The notes below the pieces were generated by a model. The model was not told the origin of the DNA. It saw only the letters and a list, made by a program, of their open reading frames with translations, and did not search any database. A stretch of DNA of 14,808 bases from Gemmatimonadales bacterium (GTDB taxonomy: Bacteria > Gemmatimonadota > Gemmatimonadetes > Gemmatimonadales > GWC2-71-9): assembly GCA_004525055.1 (NCBI GenBank), contig SPDF01000017.1, forward strand, positions 1 through 14,808, given 5' to 3'. This document shows positions 1-6,246 of this stretch, piece by piece (position 1 is the first letter of the stretch; the number at the start of each line of letters is the position of its first letter). Both the position numbers and the translations under genes were made by a program.

Positions 1-342
1 CTCCACGGACTTATCCCCCCGTTTTCCAACTTTCCACACCAAAAGGTGCCCGATTATCGGGCACCTCAGAGGTGGCAGGACGGTGATCGAGGTTCAGGCC
101 AGGTGCAGATTGGTGCACCCACACCTCAATCCGGAACCCGTTACACAGAATCACGTTACAAACCACGCGAGCAATTACTCACATGTAGGTAAAGGCGAGT
201 AAGTGCTCACGCTAAGACGACAGGTCAGATTGGCACCTTTCGGGACCTCTAGTGGCACGAAAACGCGCACCTAAGTCGTTGTTGAAAAAGATGTTACACG
301 AATACGGATTCCAATTGCGCGCCTCTTGCTTACCTTCGTCCC
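1..342. other. Non-coding leader upstream of holB
   Basis: No credible gene lies in this stretch. It is visibly richer in A+T than the rest of the window, mostly from about 140 to 310. It holds a strong hairpin at 44-66 and DnaA-box-like sequences near the left edge: CTTTCCACA at 30-38 (one mismatch to TTWTNCACA) and weaker TTATCCCCC at 11-19 and TTTTCCAAC at 22-30. It also holds three copies of GTTACA (140, 155, 293) and a two-copy element (100-119 and 221-237). Poorly supported promoter-like sequence (TTGAAA at 282-287) precedes holB. It is probably the regulatory region of holB. A replication-origin fragment is possible but unproven. Confidence 0.5.
44..66 (-). terminator. Hairpin with T-run on the minus strand
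   Basis: A perfect 10-bp stem (AGGTGCCCGA pairing with TCGGGCACCT) closes a 3-nt loop at 54-56. On the plus strand four A's (41-44) run into the stem, so a minus-strand transcript would end in the hairpin followed by UUUU, the usual form of an intrinsic terminator. On the plus strand the hairpin is followed by CAGAGG, with no T-run. No minus-strand gene lies to its right before holB, so what it terminates is unclear. Confidence 0.55.
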
Positions 343-1431
343 ATGTCTTTAAAGCCCCTGGCGGGTCACTCAGTGGCCCGTCGCCGTCTTGCCAGGGCAA
401 TCGCGACCGGGCAGCTCCCCCAGGTCATCCTGGTGGCTGGGCCCGAGGGCGTTGGGAAGCAGCGGTTGGGCCTCTGGCTCGGCCAGTTGATCCTCTGTGA
501 GGCCCCCGGTGAGGAGCCCTGCGGACAGTGCCGGACCTGCCGGCTCGTCCTCGGGCTGACACACGCCGACCTGCATTGGATCGTACCGATCCCCCGCCCC
601 AAGGCCGGGGAGCCAGACAAGCAGGTCGAGGAGGCCGCCGAGAGCATCGCCGAGGTGATGGAGGAGCGCCGGAAATCACCGCTCTACTCTCCGGCCGATG
701 GAATGTCGTCCCATGGGATGGCCTCGGCACGGCTGATCGCTCGCCGGGCGGCCCTGACACCGGTCGAGGGCAAGAAGAAGGTGTTCATCATCGGCGAGGC
801 CGACCGACTCGTGGCTCAGGAATCGAGCCCCGAAGCCGCGAATGCACTCCTCAAGCTCTTCGAGGAGCCGCCGGCCGACACCTACTTCGTGCTCACGACC
901 GCCGACCCGGGGAAGTTGCTCCCGACCGTCCGGTCGCGCACCGTGCCCCTCCGGCTGGGGCGGCTCAGCGACGCCGAGGTCAGGGAGTTCCTCGCCGCGC
1001 ACATGGAACCTGCTCCGGCGGCGGCCGAGCTCAATGCGCTGGTGACGCGGGCCAATGGGTCGATCGGGATTGCGCTCTCCGAGACCGGCCAGGGCGCCAA
1101 GAACAGGAAGGCCGCCGCCACGTGGCTCGAGGCGGTACTTGCGGGGACAGGGCCCGCCGCGGAGCGGGCGCTGTCCCAGGCTCCCTGGTCGGCGCGGGGC
1201 GAGTTCACCGACCTGCTCGATGCCGTCGCCGAAACCCTTGGCGACGCAGCGCGTGACGCGGCCGGTGTACCGGGCGTCGACCGCGTACCAGCGGCGCTCG
1301 AGGGTCGGGAGCCTGGCGGACTGCTGCAGGCGCAGGCGCTGGTAGCCGAAGCGCGACTGGCCGCACAGGGCAACGTCAACCCGCAGCTCCTGCTCGCGGT
1401 GCTCGGCGGCGACCTCGCGGAGGTGCTGTGA
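343..1431 (+). CDS. holB: DNA polymerase III delta' subunit
   Basis: Encodes a 362-residue AAA+ clamp-loader subunit, which helps load the sliding clamp onto primed DNA in the replisome. The sequence shows a Walker A motif GPEGVGKQ (residues 33-40), a zinc-loop cysteine set (C52, C60, C63, C66), a Walker B-like strand VFIIGEADR (147-155) and the family signature NALLKLFEEPP (168-178). The sensor segment normally reading SRC is SRT (198-200). Between the zinc loop and the Walker B strand is an insertion of about 30 residues (roughly 82-128) relative to the E. coli-type protein. Delta' proteins of the Bacteroidetes and relatives are, from memory, similarly extended. The ATG at 343 has no clear Shine-Dalgarno sequence. 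The 3' end overlaps moaC (GTGA), implying coupled translation. Identity is secure; the exact start is less so. Confidence 0.9.
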   Translation: MSLKPLAGHSVARRRLARAIATGQLPQVILVAGPEGVGKQRLGLWLGQLILCEAPGEEPCGQCRTCRLVLGLTHADLHWIVPIPRPKAGEPDKQVEEAAESIAEVMEERRKSPLYSPADGMSSHGMASARLIARRAALTPVEGKKKVFIIGEADRLVAQESSPEAANALLKLFEEPPADTYFVLTTADPGKLLPTVRSRTVPLRLGRLSDAEVREFLAAHMEPAPAAAELNALVTRANGSIGIALSETGQGAKNRKAAATWLEAVLAGTGPAAERALSQAPWSARGEFTDLLDAVAETLGDAARDAAGVPGVDRVPAALEGREPGGLLQAQALVAEARLAAQGNVNPQLLLAVLGGDLAEVL

Positions 1432-1901
1432 GCCTCTCGCACCTCGACGCCGAGGGGCGTGCCCGGATGGTAGACGTCGGTGAGAAGCCGGTCACCGTCC
1501 GCACCGCGACGGCTGAGGGACGGGTGCGGATGTCGCAGGAGGCGTTCGACCTGGTGGCCGCACAGGCCATCAAGAAGGGCGACGTCCTCGCGGTGGCAGA
1601 GGTGGCAGGCACCATGGCGGCCAAGCGAACGGGAGACCTTATCCCGCTCTGTCACCCGCTGCTGGTGGACCTGATCGAGGTCCGCGCGACGCTCGAACCG
1701 GGGCTTCCCGGTGTGCACGTCACGTCGCGGGTGCGGTGCGAAGGCCGCACCGGTGTCGAGATGGAAGCGCTGACGGCAGCCGCGGTGGCCTGCCTCACCG
1801 TGTACGACATGGTGAAGGCGGTCGACCGCAGCATGACACTCGAAGGAGTGCAGGTGCTGGACAAGACTGGCGGGACACACGGCGACTGGAAACGAGCGTA
1901 G
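1428..1901 (+). CDS. moaC: Cyclic pyranopterin monophosphate synthase MoaC
   Basis: Encodes a 157-residue cytosolic enzyme of molybdenum cofactor synthesis. With MoaA it turns GTP into cyclic pyranopterin monophosphate, MoaC acting on the 3',8-cyclo-dihydro-GTP intermediate. Length and motifs match the family: AAKRTGDLIPLCHPL (64-78, with active-site H76), GVEMEALTA (109-117) and YDMVKAVDR (126-134, with D127 and K130 matching E. coli Asp128 and Lys131). The start is a GTG whose last two bases begin the TGA stop of holB, so it is probably translated by coupling. Pairing with a replication gene rather than other moa genes is unusual but says nothing about function. Any molybdoenzyme it serves is outside the window. 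Confidence 0.95.
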   Translation: MSLSHLDAEGRARMVDVGEKPVTVRTATAEGRVRMSQEAFDLVAAQAIKKGDVLAVAEVAGTMAAKRTGDLIPLCHPLLVDLIEVRATLEPGLPGVHVTSRVRCEGRTGVEMEALTAAAVACLTVYDMVKAVDRSMTLEGVQVLDKTGGTHGDWKRA

Positions 1902-1952
1902 TTGTTTCCGGTTGACCGACCCGCCGGCAGACCCTAGTGGAGGATCAACGAT

Positions 1953-2654
1953 TTGTTGACCCGAACGGACCACCAGATCGAACGCAATTCCCCGACGCCC
2001 CGGCTCGTCCTGCGGGGTGGCGTCCTGCTCGGCGCCGCCGTTTTGGTGTGCGCGTTGGCCGGTTGGCCGCGGCGCGCCGGGGCCGACGATACCGCCCCCA
2101 CGCCTTCGGCCGAACTCGTGTCGCGGGAAATCCGTGACATGGCCCTCCGGCTCGAGGGCGCCAGCGGCGAGAGCGCGTTGCTCACGCTCCAGCTGGCGCG
2201 TGCCGACGTGGTGTTCGAGTACTCGACCCGATACAAGATCCCGGCCGACCTCAGCGCCGCCATCTACGACATCGCCCTCAGCGAAGGGATCGATCCCGCG
2301 ATGGCGTTCCGGCTGGTGCGCGTGGAGAGCGAGTTCTACCAGCGCGCCCGCAGCCCCATGAATGCCATCGGGCTGACGCAGCTCCGCCTGCCGACGGCAC
2401 GGTTCTACGTGCCCGACGTGACGGAAGCACAGCTATTTGAACGGGACTTGAACCTGCGGATCGGGTTCCGCTTCCTGAAGGACCTGCTGGAGCGGTTCGA
2501 CGGCAACGTCGACCACGCCCTGCTGGCGTACAATCGCGGGCCGACCACCGTGGCAGGCATCCTGGCGCAGGGTGGCGACCCCCGGAACGGCTATGCCAAG
2601 AAGATCATTCGGGGTGACGCGCGCAACGCCAACGTCCCGACTATCGTGAACTGA
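1953..2654 (+). CDS. Membrane-anchored lytic transglycosylase (SLT domain)
   Basis: A 233-residue protein that probably cleaves the glycan strands of peptidoglycan in the periplasm. Residues 19-38 form a hydrophobic segment after basic residues, a signal anchor or signal peptide. The SLT fold is at about 95-215: the catalytic glutamate is E125 in RVESEFY, followed by AIGLTQLRLPTA (138-149, the usual GLMQ block) and LLAYNRGP (190-197, the usual AYNAGP block). The start is TTG at 1953 with GGAGGA (1939-1944) eight bases upstream; the adjacent TTG at 1956 is an alternative. A weak TTGACC box lies at 1912-1917, so it may have its own promoter. It is convergent with ctaA, and the last 14 nt of the two genes overlap. 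The natural substrate is inferred from the family. Confidence 0.88.
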   Translation: MLTRTDHQIERNSPTPRLVLRGGVLLGAAVLVCALAGWPRRAGADDTAPTPSAELVSREIRDMALRLEGASGESALLTLQLARADVVFEYSTRYKIPADLSAAIYDIALSEGIDPAMAFRLVRVESEFYQRARSPMNAIGLTQLRLPTARFYVPDVTEAQLFERDLNLRIGFRFLKDLLERFDGNVDHALLAYNRGPTTVAGILAQGGDPRNGYAKKIIRGDARNANVPTIVN

Positions 2655-3756
2655 CGGGTGGAGCGGGACTGCGATCGAGGACGGCCGGCGAATCTTGCCG
2701 GCCGTCTTTCGTTTGGAGCGAGGCGAGGGCGAGCAAGGCGGCCGTCAGGACGAGCACCGCACCGAGTTGATGGAGCACCGCCACCGGCACGGGGACATGG
2801 AGCAACAGTGTCGCAATGCCGAGCACCATCTGCAGCGCTGCCAGAACGGCGAGCGCCGCAAACCAGCGCCGCGACCCGCCTGGCAACGGGACGCCCCGGC
2901 TGAACCGCCAGAGCAGCACCGAGAGCAACGCCACCGTCAGCCCGAGCAGCCGATGGTGGAATTGCACCGCCGCGATGTTCTCGAACAGATTCAGGTACCA
3001 CGGGGAGAGGGCGGCGTAGCCCGGGGGCACCACCCGCCCCCCCATCAACGGGAAGGTGTTCCAGGCGTGCCCGGCGTCGAGCCCGGCGACGAACGCACCG
3101 GACATGATGGTGACGAACACGAAGGCCGCAAACCACGCCGTCCGGCGCCGAAGGCTCGCCTCCCGCATGGGATCGAGCGCCTTCGTCCTGCGAGGACCGT
3201 ACCCAAGCAATTCCGCCCCGGTCCACACCGCCAACGCATAGACGACGAGCGCCAGGGCGAGGTGGGCCGCGAGGCGGTACTGACTGACATCCGTGCGGAC
3301 GGTGAGGCCGCTCTTGACCATATACCAGCCCATGGCGCCCTGCAGGCCGGTCAAGAGGAGAATGCCGCCGATCCGCCATGCCAACGCCCCGCGCACCTCG
3401 CGTCGCCAGAGGAAGAACGCGAGCGGCAGCGCCAGCGCGAGGCCGACGAGCCGCGCCCACAATCGGTGCGAGAATTCCCAGAGGTAAATCACCTGGAACT
3501 GCGCCAGGGTCATCCCCATGTTGAGCTGCTGATACTCGGGTATCTGTTGGTACCGGGCAAACTCTGCTTCCCAGGCGGCGTGGTCGAGCGGCGGGAGGAC
3601 GCCGGTCACCGGCTTCCACTCCGTGATGGACAGCCCTGACTCGGTCAGACGTGTCGCGCCGCCGATCAGCACGAGCACCAACACCATGGCAGCCCAGATC
3701 GCGAGCCAGGTACCGACACGACGGCGGGTCTCCGGCGACATGGTGTCCAGGTTCAC
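2641..3756 (-). CDS. ctaA: Heme A synthase (COX15/CtaA family)
   Basis: A 371-residue, eight-helix membrane protein that oxidises the C8 methyl of heme O to the formyl of heme A. The two heme-binding halves are complete: H97 (WEFSHRLW) and H165 (AAHLAL), then H268 (QFHHRLLG) and H329 (LHQLGA). Signature blocks GGATRLTESGLSITEWKP (32-49) and GAFVAGLDAGHAWNTFPLM (220-238) resemble the mitochondrial/alphaproteobacterial class. The start is a GTG overlapping the TGA of the upstream gene (GTGA), the third link of a three-gene operon; an internal ATG at 3741 is less likely. A role in making the a-type heme for the divergent heme-copper enzyme is inferred. The last 25 or so residues are low-complexity, and part of them is encoded by the opposite-strand terminator at 2680-2710. 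No ctaB (heme O synthase) is in the window. Confidence 0.93.
   Translation of the reverse strand: MNLDTMSPETRRRVGTWLAIWAAMVLVLVLIGGATRLTESGLSITEWKPVTGVLPPLDHAAWEAEFARYQQIPEYQQLNMGMTLAQFQVIYLWEFSHRLWARLVGLALALPLAFFLWRREVRGALAWRIGGILLLTGLQGAMGWYMVKSGLTVRTDVSQYRLAAHLALALVVYALAVWTGAELLGYGPRRTKALDPMREASLRRRTAWFAAFVFVTIMSGAFVAGLDAGHAWNTFPLMGGRVVPPGYAALSPWYLNLFENIAAVQFHHRLLGLTVALLSVLLWRFSRGVPLPGGSRRWFAALAVLAALQMVLGIATLLLHVPVPVAVLHQLGAVLVLTAALLALASLQTKDGRQDSPAVLDRSPAPPVSSR
2680..2710 (+). terminator. Rho-independent terminator of the transglycosylase gene
   Basis: A perfect 10-bp stem (GACGGCCGGC pairing with GCCGGCCGTC) with a 7-nt loop, followed by TTTCGTTT. It begins 25 bases after the stop codon at 2654 and points with the plus-strand genes. 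It lies wholly inside the antisense coding sequence of ctaA and so also encodes the poorly conserved C-terminal tail of CtaA. Confidence 0.85.
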
Positions 3757-4388
3757 TGCGACGGCGCCCGCGTCCGAAGCACCAGCGCCCGCCGATCGAT
3801 GTCGTACGTCACCAGCATCACCTCCCGTACGGCCGCGCTGATGTTGGTCGTCAACTCCATCAGGGGCGGGACCGCTTCACCCTGCCGCCGACGCCGCTCC
3901 TCCGCTTCGCGCGGAGCGCGCCCCGCCATGAGGGTGTCTTCCGCCACTCCACCGTTCTTACCTTCAACGGAACCGCCCGCTTCCGCTTCGGAAATTTTCT
4001 CCCGTTCGAAACGCACGACCACCTCGTGCTGACCCGCCGGCACATCGAGCTCACGGAACACGTACACCGGCCGATCGCTCCGGGCGCCCCCGCCCGTGAC
4101 CAGCGTGTCGAGCGCGGGGCGGCCGTCGACCGAAACGGAGAGTCGGTAGCTGGCCGACCGGCCCTCACACTGTACGCGTTGCCGCATGTGCGCGGGCACG
4201 TCCGCCAGCTCGGCGTCGGTCAGGGTCCTGCATCGCTCGATACGCTCGGGGCGCGCACTCCACGCCAGGCGCAGGACCGGCGTGTCGTCCGGGTAGGCGG
4301 AGAGCGGTGCACGGGAGAGCCCCACCATGCCGAGGGTGGCCGCCACCGCCACGACCGCCCCGGCGAGCTGAACGAGGCGTTTCGTCAT
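3753..4388 (-). CDS. Unknown membrane-anchored exported protein
   Basis: I do not recognise a named family. The 211-residue product has an N-terminal hydrophobic segment (residues 6-25) after MTKR, probably a signal anchor, so the rest should lie outside the cytoplasmic membrane. Residues 38-128 alternate in a way that suggests a beta-sandwich (LRLAWSARPERIERC, YRLSVSVDGRP, RPVYVFRELDVPAGQHEVVVRFER). Two cysteines (C53, C74) flank a DAELADVPAHMRQ segment and could form a disulfide or bind a metal or heme. A charged, probably disordered linker (130-172) precedes a final strand-rich segment (175-206). It overlaps the genes on both sides by 4 nt (ATGA before, GTGA after), so it is made together with the cytochrome b fusion and CtaA. 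An assembly factor or accessory subunit of the respiratory locus is plausible but only inferred from context. Confidence 0.82.
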   Translation of the reverse strand: MTKRLVQLAGAVVAVAATLGMVGLSRAPLSAYPDDTPVLRLAWSARPERIERCRTLTDAELADVPAHMRQRVQCEGRSASYRLSVSVDGRPALDTLVTGGGARSDRPVYVFRELDVPAGQHEVVVRFEREKISEAEAGGSVEGKNGGVAEDTLMAGRAPREAEERRRRQGEAVPPLMELTTNISAAVREVMLVTYDIDRRALVLRTRAPSQ

Positions 4389-5950
4389 GAGGGCTCCGCC
4401 GCAGCGGTCGTCTCACAGATGGCCACCAGGTCGAGGTCTGCATCAGGCTCGGGGACCGCCAGCGCGGCGATCGACGCCTTCAACGCGCGTACCGCCTCCA
4501 CCGCCTCGCGCCCCTCCCCTGGACCGGCGTAGGCCATTGCCACGCGACGGCGGTCCACGCGCGACTGCAATTCGGCGTCTCGATCGTGATAGATCCGCTC
4601 TCCAGTCCACTTGGGGCCTTCGCGATTGCGACAGTCTCGCGGAGGACATGCGAGGACGAGCACGCCCCCCGCACCCCCACGAATGGCCAGCTCGATGACG
4701 GAGGTGTGCAGGTTCCCGGCGCAATCGACCGGATAGACCACCGCGCCGGCCGCGCGGAGGGCATCGCCGGCGTTGAGCGCCCCGTACTCGCAGGTAATGG
4801 CGACAACCTCCCCAGGTACCCGCGCCGGGCTGCCGAGAAAGGTGCGAACCTCCTCGAGCTGGTCGCGCCCCGTGCGTGCCACAGGCCCGACCCCCATCGG
4901 CGCGCACGACCCGGCGCAGATGCCGCAGCTGACGCAGAGGTCAGGTGCCACCCGGGCCACGACGTCCGCGCGCCCATCGTGCCGTTCGAGCATGCGGATG
5001 GCGTCGTAGGGACAGTCGTGATAACACTGCCAGCAACCGGTGCAGATGCTCTCATCCACTTCGGATGCAGGACGCGTGGCCCGTTCGCCCCGACTGAGGC
5101 GGGGCACCAGCAGCAACCCCAACACGACCAGCCCCCCGCCGAGCCAGGCGTACGCGGCGGGGATCCCGCGCGAGAACGGCAACCAGAAGGCATAGAAATA
5201 GTCCGCCGTCACGAGCGCTGGGCGGTAGAACGGATCCGCGACCGGTTCCATCGAGAGGGGCCAGAGAATGGCGACGGCGGTCAGCAGACCGACAAGGGTC
5301 CATCCGAGGCGCTTCGGAGGCAGGAGCGTGGGCCGGGCCAGCCGGGAGACGTGCACCCAGAGCACCAGGCCGAGGCCGAGCGGGAGGGCAACGTGGACGA
5401 AGAGGTTGAGGAAGAAGAAGGCGCCGGGAATGGCACGCTCTCCAGTGAACGCACGGCCGACCGGCTCGGAGAGGATCGGTAGAGCGTCGAGGAACCGGGC
5501 GCCTTCGATGGCGAGCCGCTGCCCAAAGGTGTCCCAGACCATCACATACCCGGTCCATCCGAGAATGAGCACCAGGCCTACGAGGACGAGCCCGGAGAGC
5601 CAGGCCAGGGCTCGAGGGCCCCAGAACCGATGCTGGGCCACCATCCGGAGAGCGTGGAGGACGGTGGCCACGATGGCCCCGGCGGAGGCGTACCGATGCA
5701 GCCCCCGCACCCAGTTGCCGATCCAGGGATTGGCGGTCAGGCGTGACACCGATCCCCACGGATCCCCAACCCGATAGAACAGCAGGAGCCAGAGCCCGGT
5801 ACCGATCAGGGCGAGAAACATGACAACGACGATGGTCCCGCTCTGATAGAGCGGGTTGTAGCGCCAGCCATAGAGCCGATTGGTGAAGGCATCGGCGGCC
5901 CCGAGGAGGCGACGGCCGGCCCGTTCAATCCCTTCGACGACAGCCGGCAT
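4385..5950 (-). CDS. Cytochrome b / 2x[4Fe-4S] / MvhD-like fusion protein
   Basis: A 521-residue fusion of three redox modules. Residues 30-205 are a cytochrome b N-terminal domain of the bc1/b6f type. Its helices carry the four heme-ligand histidines at the usual spacing: H85/H99 and H186/H200. The GWTGYVMVWD block (131-140) matches the family. Two more helices follow (about 214-232 and 265-284). Residues 300-352 hold two ferredoxin motifs, CTGCWQCYHDCP (C303-C313) and CVSCGICAGSC (C339-C349). Residues 380-480 resemble MvhD/FlpD, the [2Fe-2S] subunit that links hydrogenase or formate dehydrogenase to heterodisulfide reductase, with C387, C410, C435 and C440. The usual CxxC at 387 is CEYG, so that cluster may be altered. 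The ATG has GAGG four bases upstream. Electron transfer between a quinone pool and a soluble carrier is inferred; partner and direction are unknown. The domain calls are strong, the function open. Confidence 0.88.
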   Translation of the reverse strand: MPAVVEGIERAGRRLLGAADAFTNRLYGWRYNPLYQSGTIVVVMFLALIGTGLWLLLFYRVGDPWGSVSRLTANPWIGNWVRGLHRYASAGAIVATVLHALRMVAQHRFWGPRALAWLSGLVLVGLVLILGWTGYVMVWDTFGQRLAIEGARFLDALPILSEPVGRAFTGERAIPGAFFFLNLFVHVALPLGLGLVLWVHVSRLARPTLLPPKRLGWTLVGLLTAVAILWPLSMEPVADPFYRPALVTADYFYAFWLPFSRGIPAAYAWLGGGLVVLGLLLVPRLSRGERATRPASEVDESICTGCWQCYHDCPYDAIRMLERHDGRADVVARVAPDLCVSCGICAGSCAPMGVGPVARTGRDQLEEVRTFLGSPARVPGEVVAITCEYGALNAGDALRAAGAVVYPVDCAGNLHTSVIELAIRGGAGGVLVLACPPRDCRNREGPKWTGERIYHDRDAELQSRVDRRRVAMAYAGPGEGREAVEAVRALKASIAALAVPEPDADLDLVAICETTAAAEPS

Positions 5951-6003
5951 CAGCCCTCGTGGGTCAGCAGAAATGGCGCGGGGGGTCTTGCGCGAATCAA
6001 ATT

Positions 6004-6019
6004 ATCATAACACTATGAT
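6004..6019. promoter_or_regulatory. Palindrome in the divergent promoter region
   Basis: A perfect inverted repeat, ATCATA-N4-TATGAT, in the 122-nt gap between the two divergent respiratory operons. Each arm is also a 5/6 match to a -10 hexamer (TATGAT) on one strand, so protein bound here could control both directions. A TTGCGC at 5988-5993 is a weak rightward -35 candidate but sits 20 bases from TATGAT; TTGAAT on the minus strand (6021-6026) is a weak leftward one. The regulator is not identified. Confidence 0.5.
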
Positions 6020-6047
6020 GAATTCAATTAGGCCGCCGAATTCATCA
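6016..6047. promoter_or_regulatory. 10-bp inverted repeat, candidate operator
   Basis: TGATGAATTC (6016-6025) and its exact reverse complement GAATTCATCA (6038-6047) are separated by 12 nt. The left arm shares four bases with the palindrome at 6004-6019, so the two sites are nested. The second arm ends 26 bases before the first rightward gene, a position suited to repression or to a 5' leader hairpin. Confidence 0.5.
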
Positions 6048-6072
6048 CCGTCCAGCCTACTGGGAGCTCGCC

Positions 6073-6237
6073 ATGCCGGAACCGCCCGTTCAGGATGAGC
6101 AGGCCGTGCCCTTGGGCCAACGTCTGTTCGACAACGTCTTCCTCCTGTTGATCGCCGGCATCGTCATCATGGCGGTGATCTACACCGGATGGGGACTCTG
6201 GGAGATCATGACCCTGCCCCCCGCCACTCTGCCGTGA
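6073..6237 (+). CDS. Small single-helix protein heading the oxidase operon
   Basis: A 54-residue ORF beginning MPEPPVQDEQ with one clear transmembrane helix (about residues 21-42, VFLLLIAGIVIMAVIYTGW) and a short tail. GGGAG (6062-6066) lies six bases before the ATG, a good ribosome-binding site. Its own stop region supplies GAGG (6236-6239) for subunit II seven bases later, which implies coupled translation. Single-helix subunits occur in B-family heme-copper oxidases, such as the 34-residue subunit IIa of Thermus ba3, and that is the likeliest role. There is no sequence identity I can claim, so the assignment rests on size, topology and position. Confidence 0.78.
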   Translation: MPEPPVQDEQAVPLGQRLFDNVFLLLIAGIVIMAVIYTGWGLWEIMTLPPATLP

Positions 6238-6246
6238 GGCACCCCC

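Noticed and set aside
70..340. tRNA or other structured RNA gene in the leader
   Set aside because: I looked on both strands for a cloverleaf and T-loop pattern and found none. Only short hairpins are present.
212..400. Small minus-strand ORF over the holB start
   Set aside because: It overlaps the holB start, shows no ribosome-binding site or recognisable motif, and most likely opens by chance.
882..1973. Long minus-strand open frame across holB and moaC
   Set aside because: It is antisense to two genes with clear motifs. Its translation is low-complexity Arg/Ser/Ala-rich and matches no family; such frames are common at this GC content.
2591..3639. Long open frames opposite or alongside ctaA (2591-3619 minus, 2695-3639 plus)
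   Set aside because: Both lie over ctaA, whose heme-ligand histidines and signature blocks are intact in its own frame. Their translations are Arg/Pro/Gly-rich with no domain.
4586..5482. Plus-strand open frame over the cytochrome b fusion
   Set aside because: It is a shadow of the minus-strand gene, which carries the cysteine and histidine motifs; the plus translation has none.
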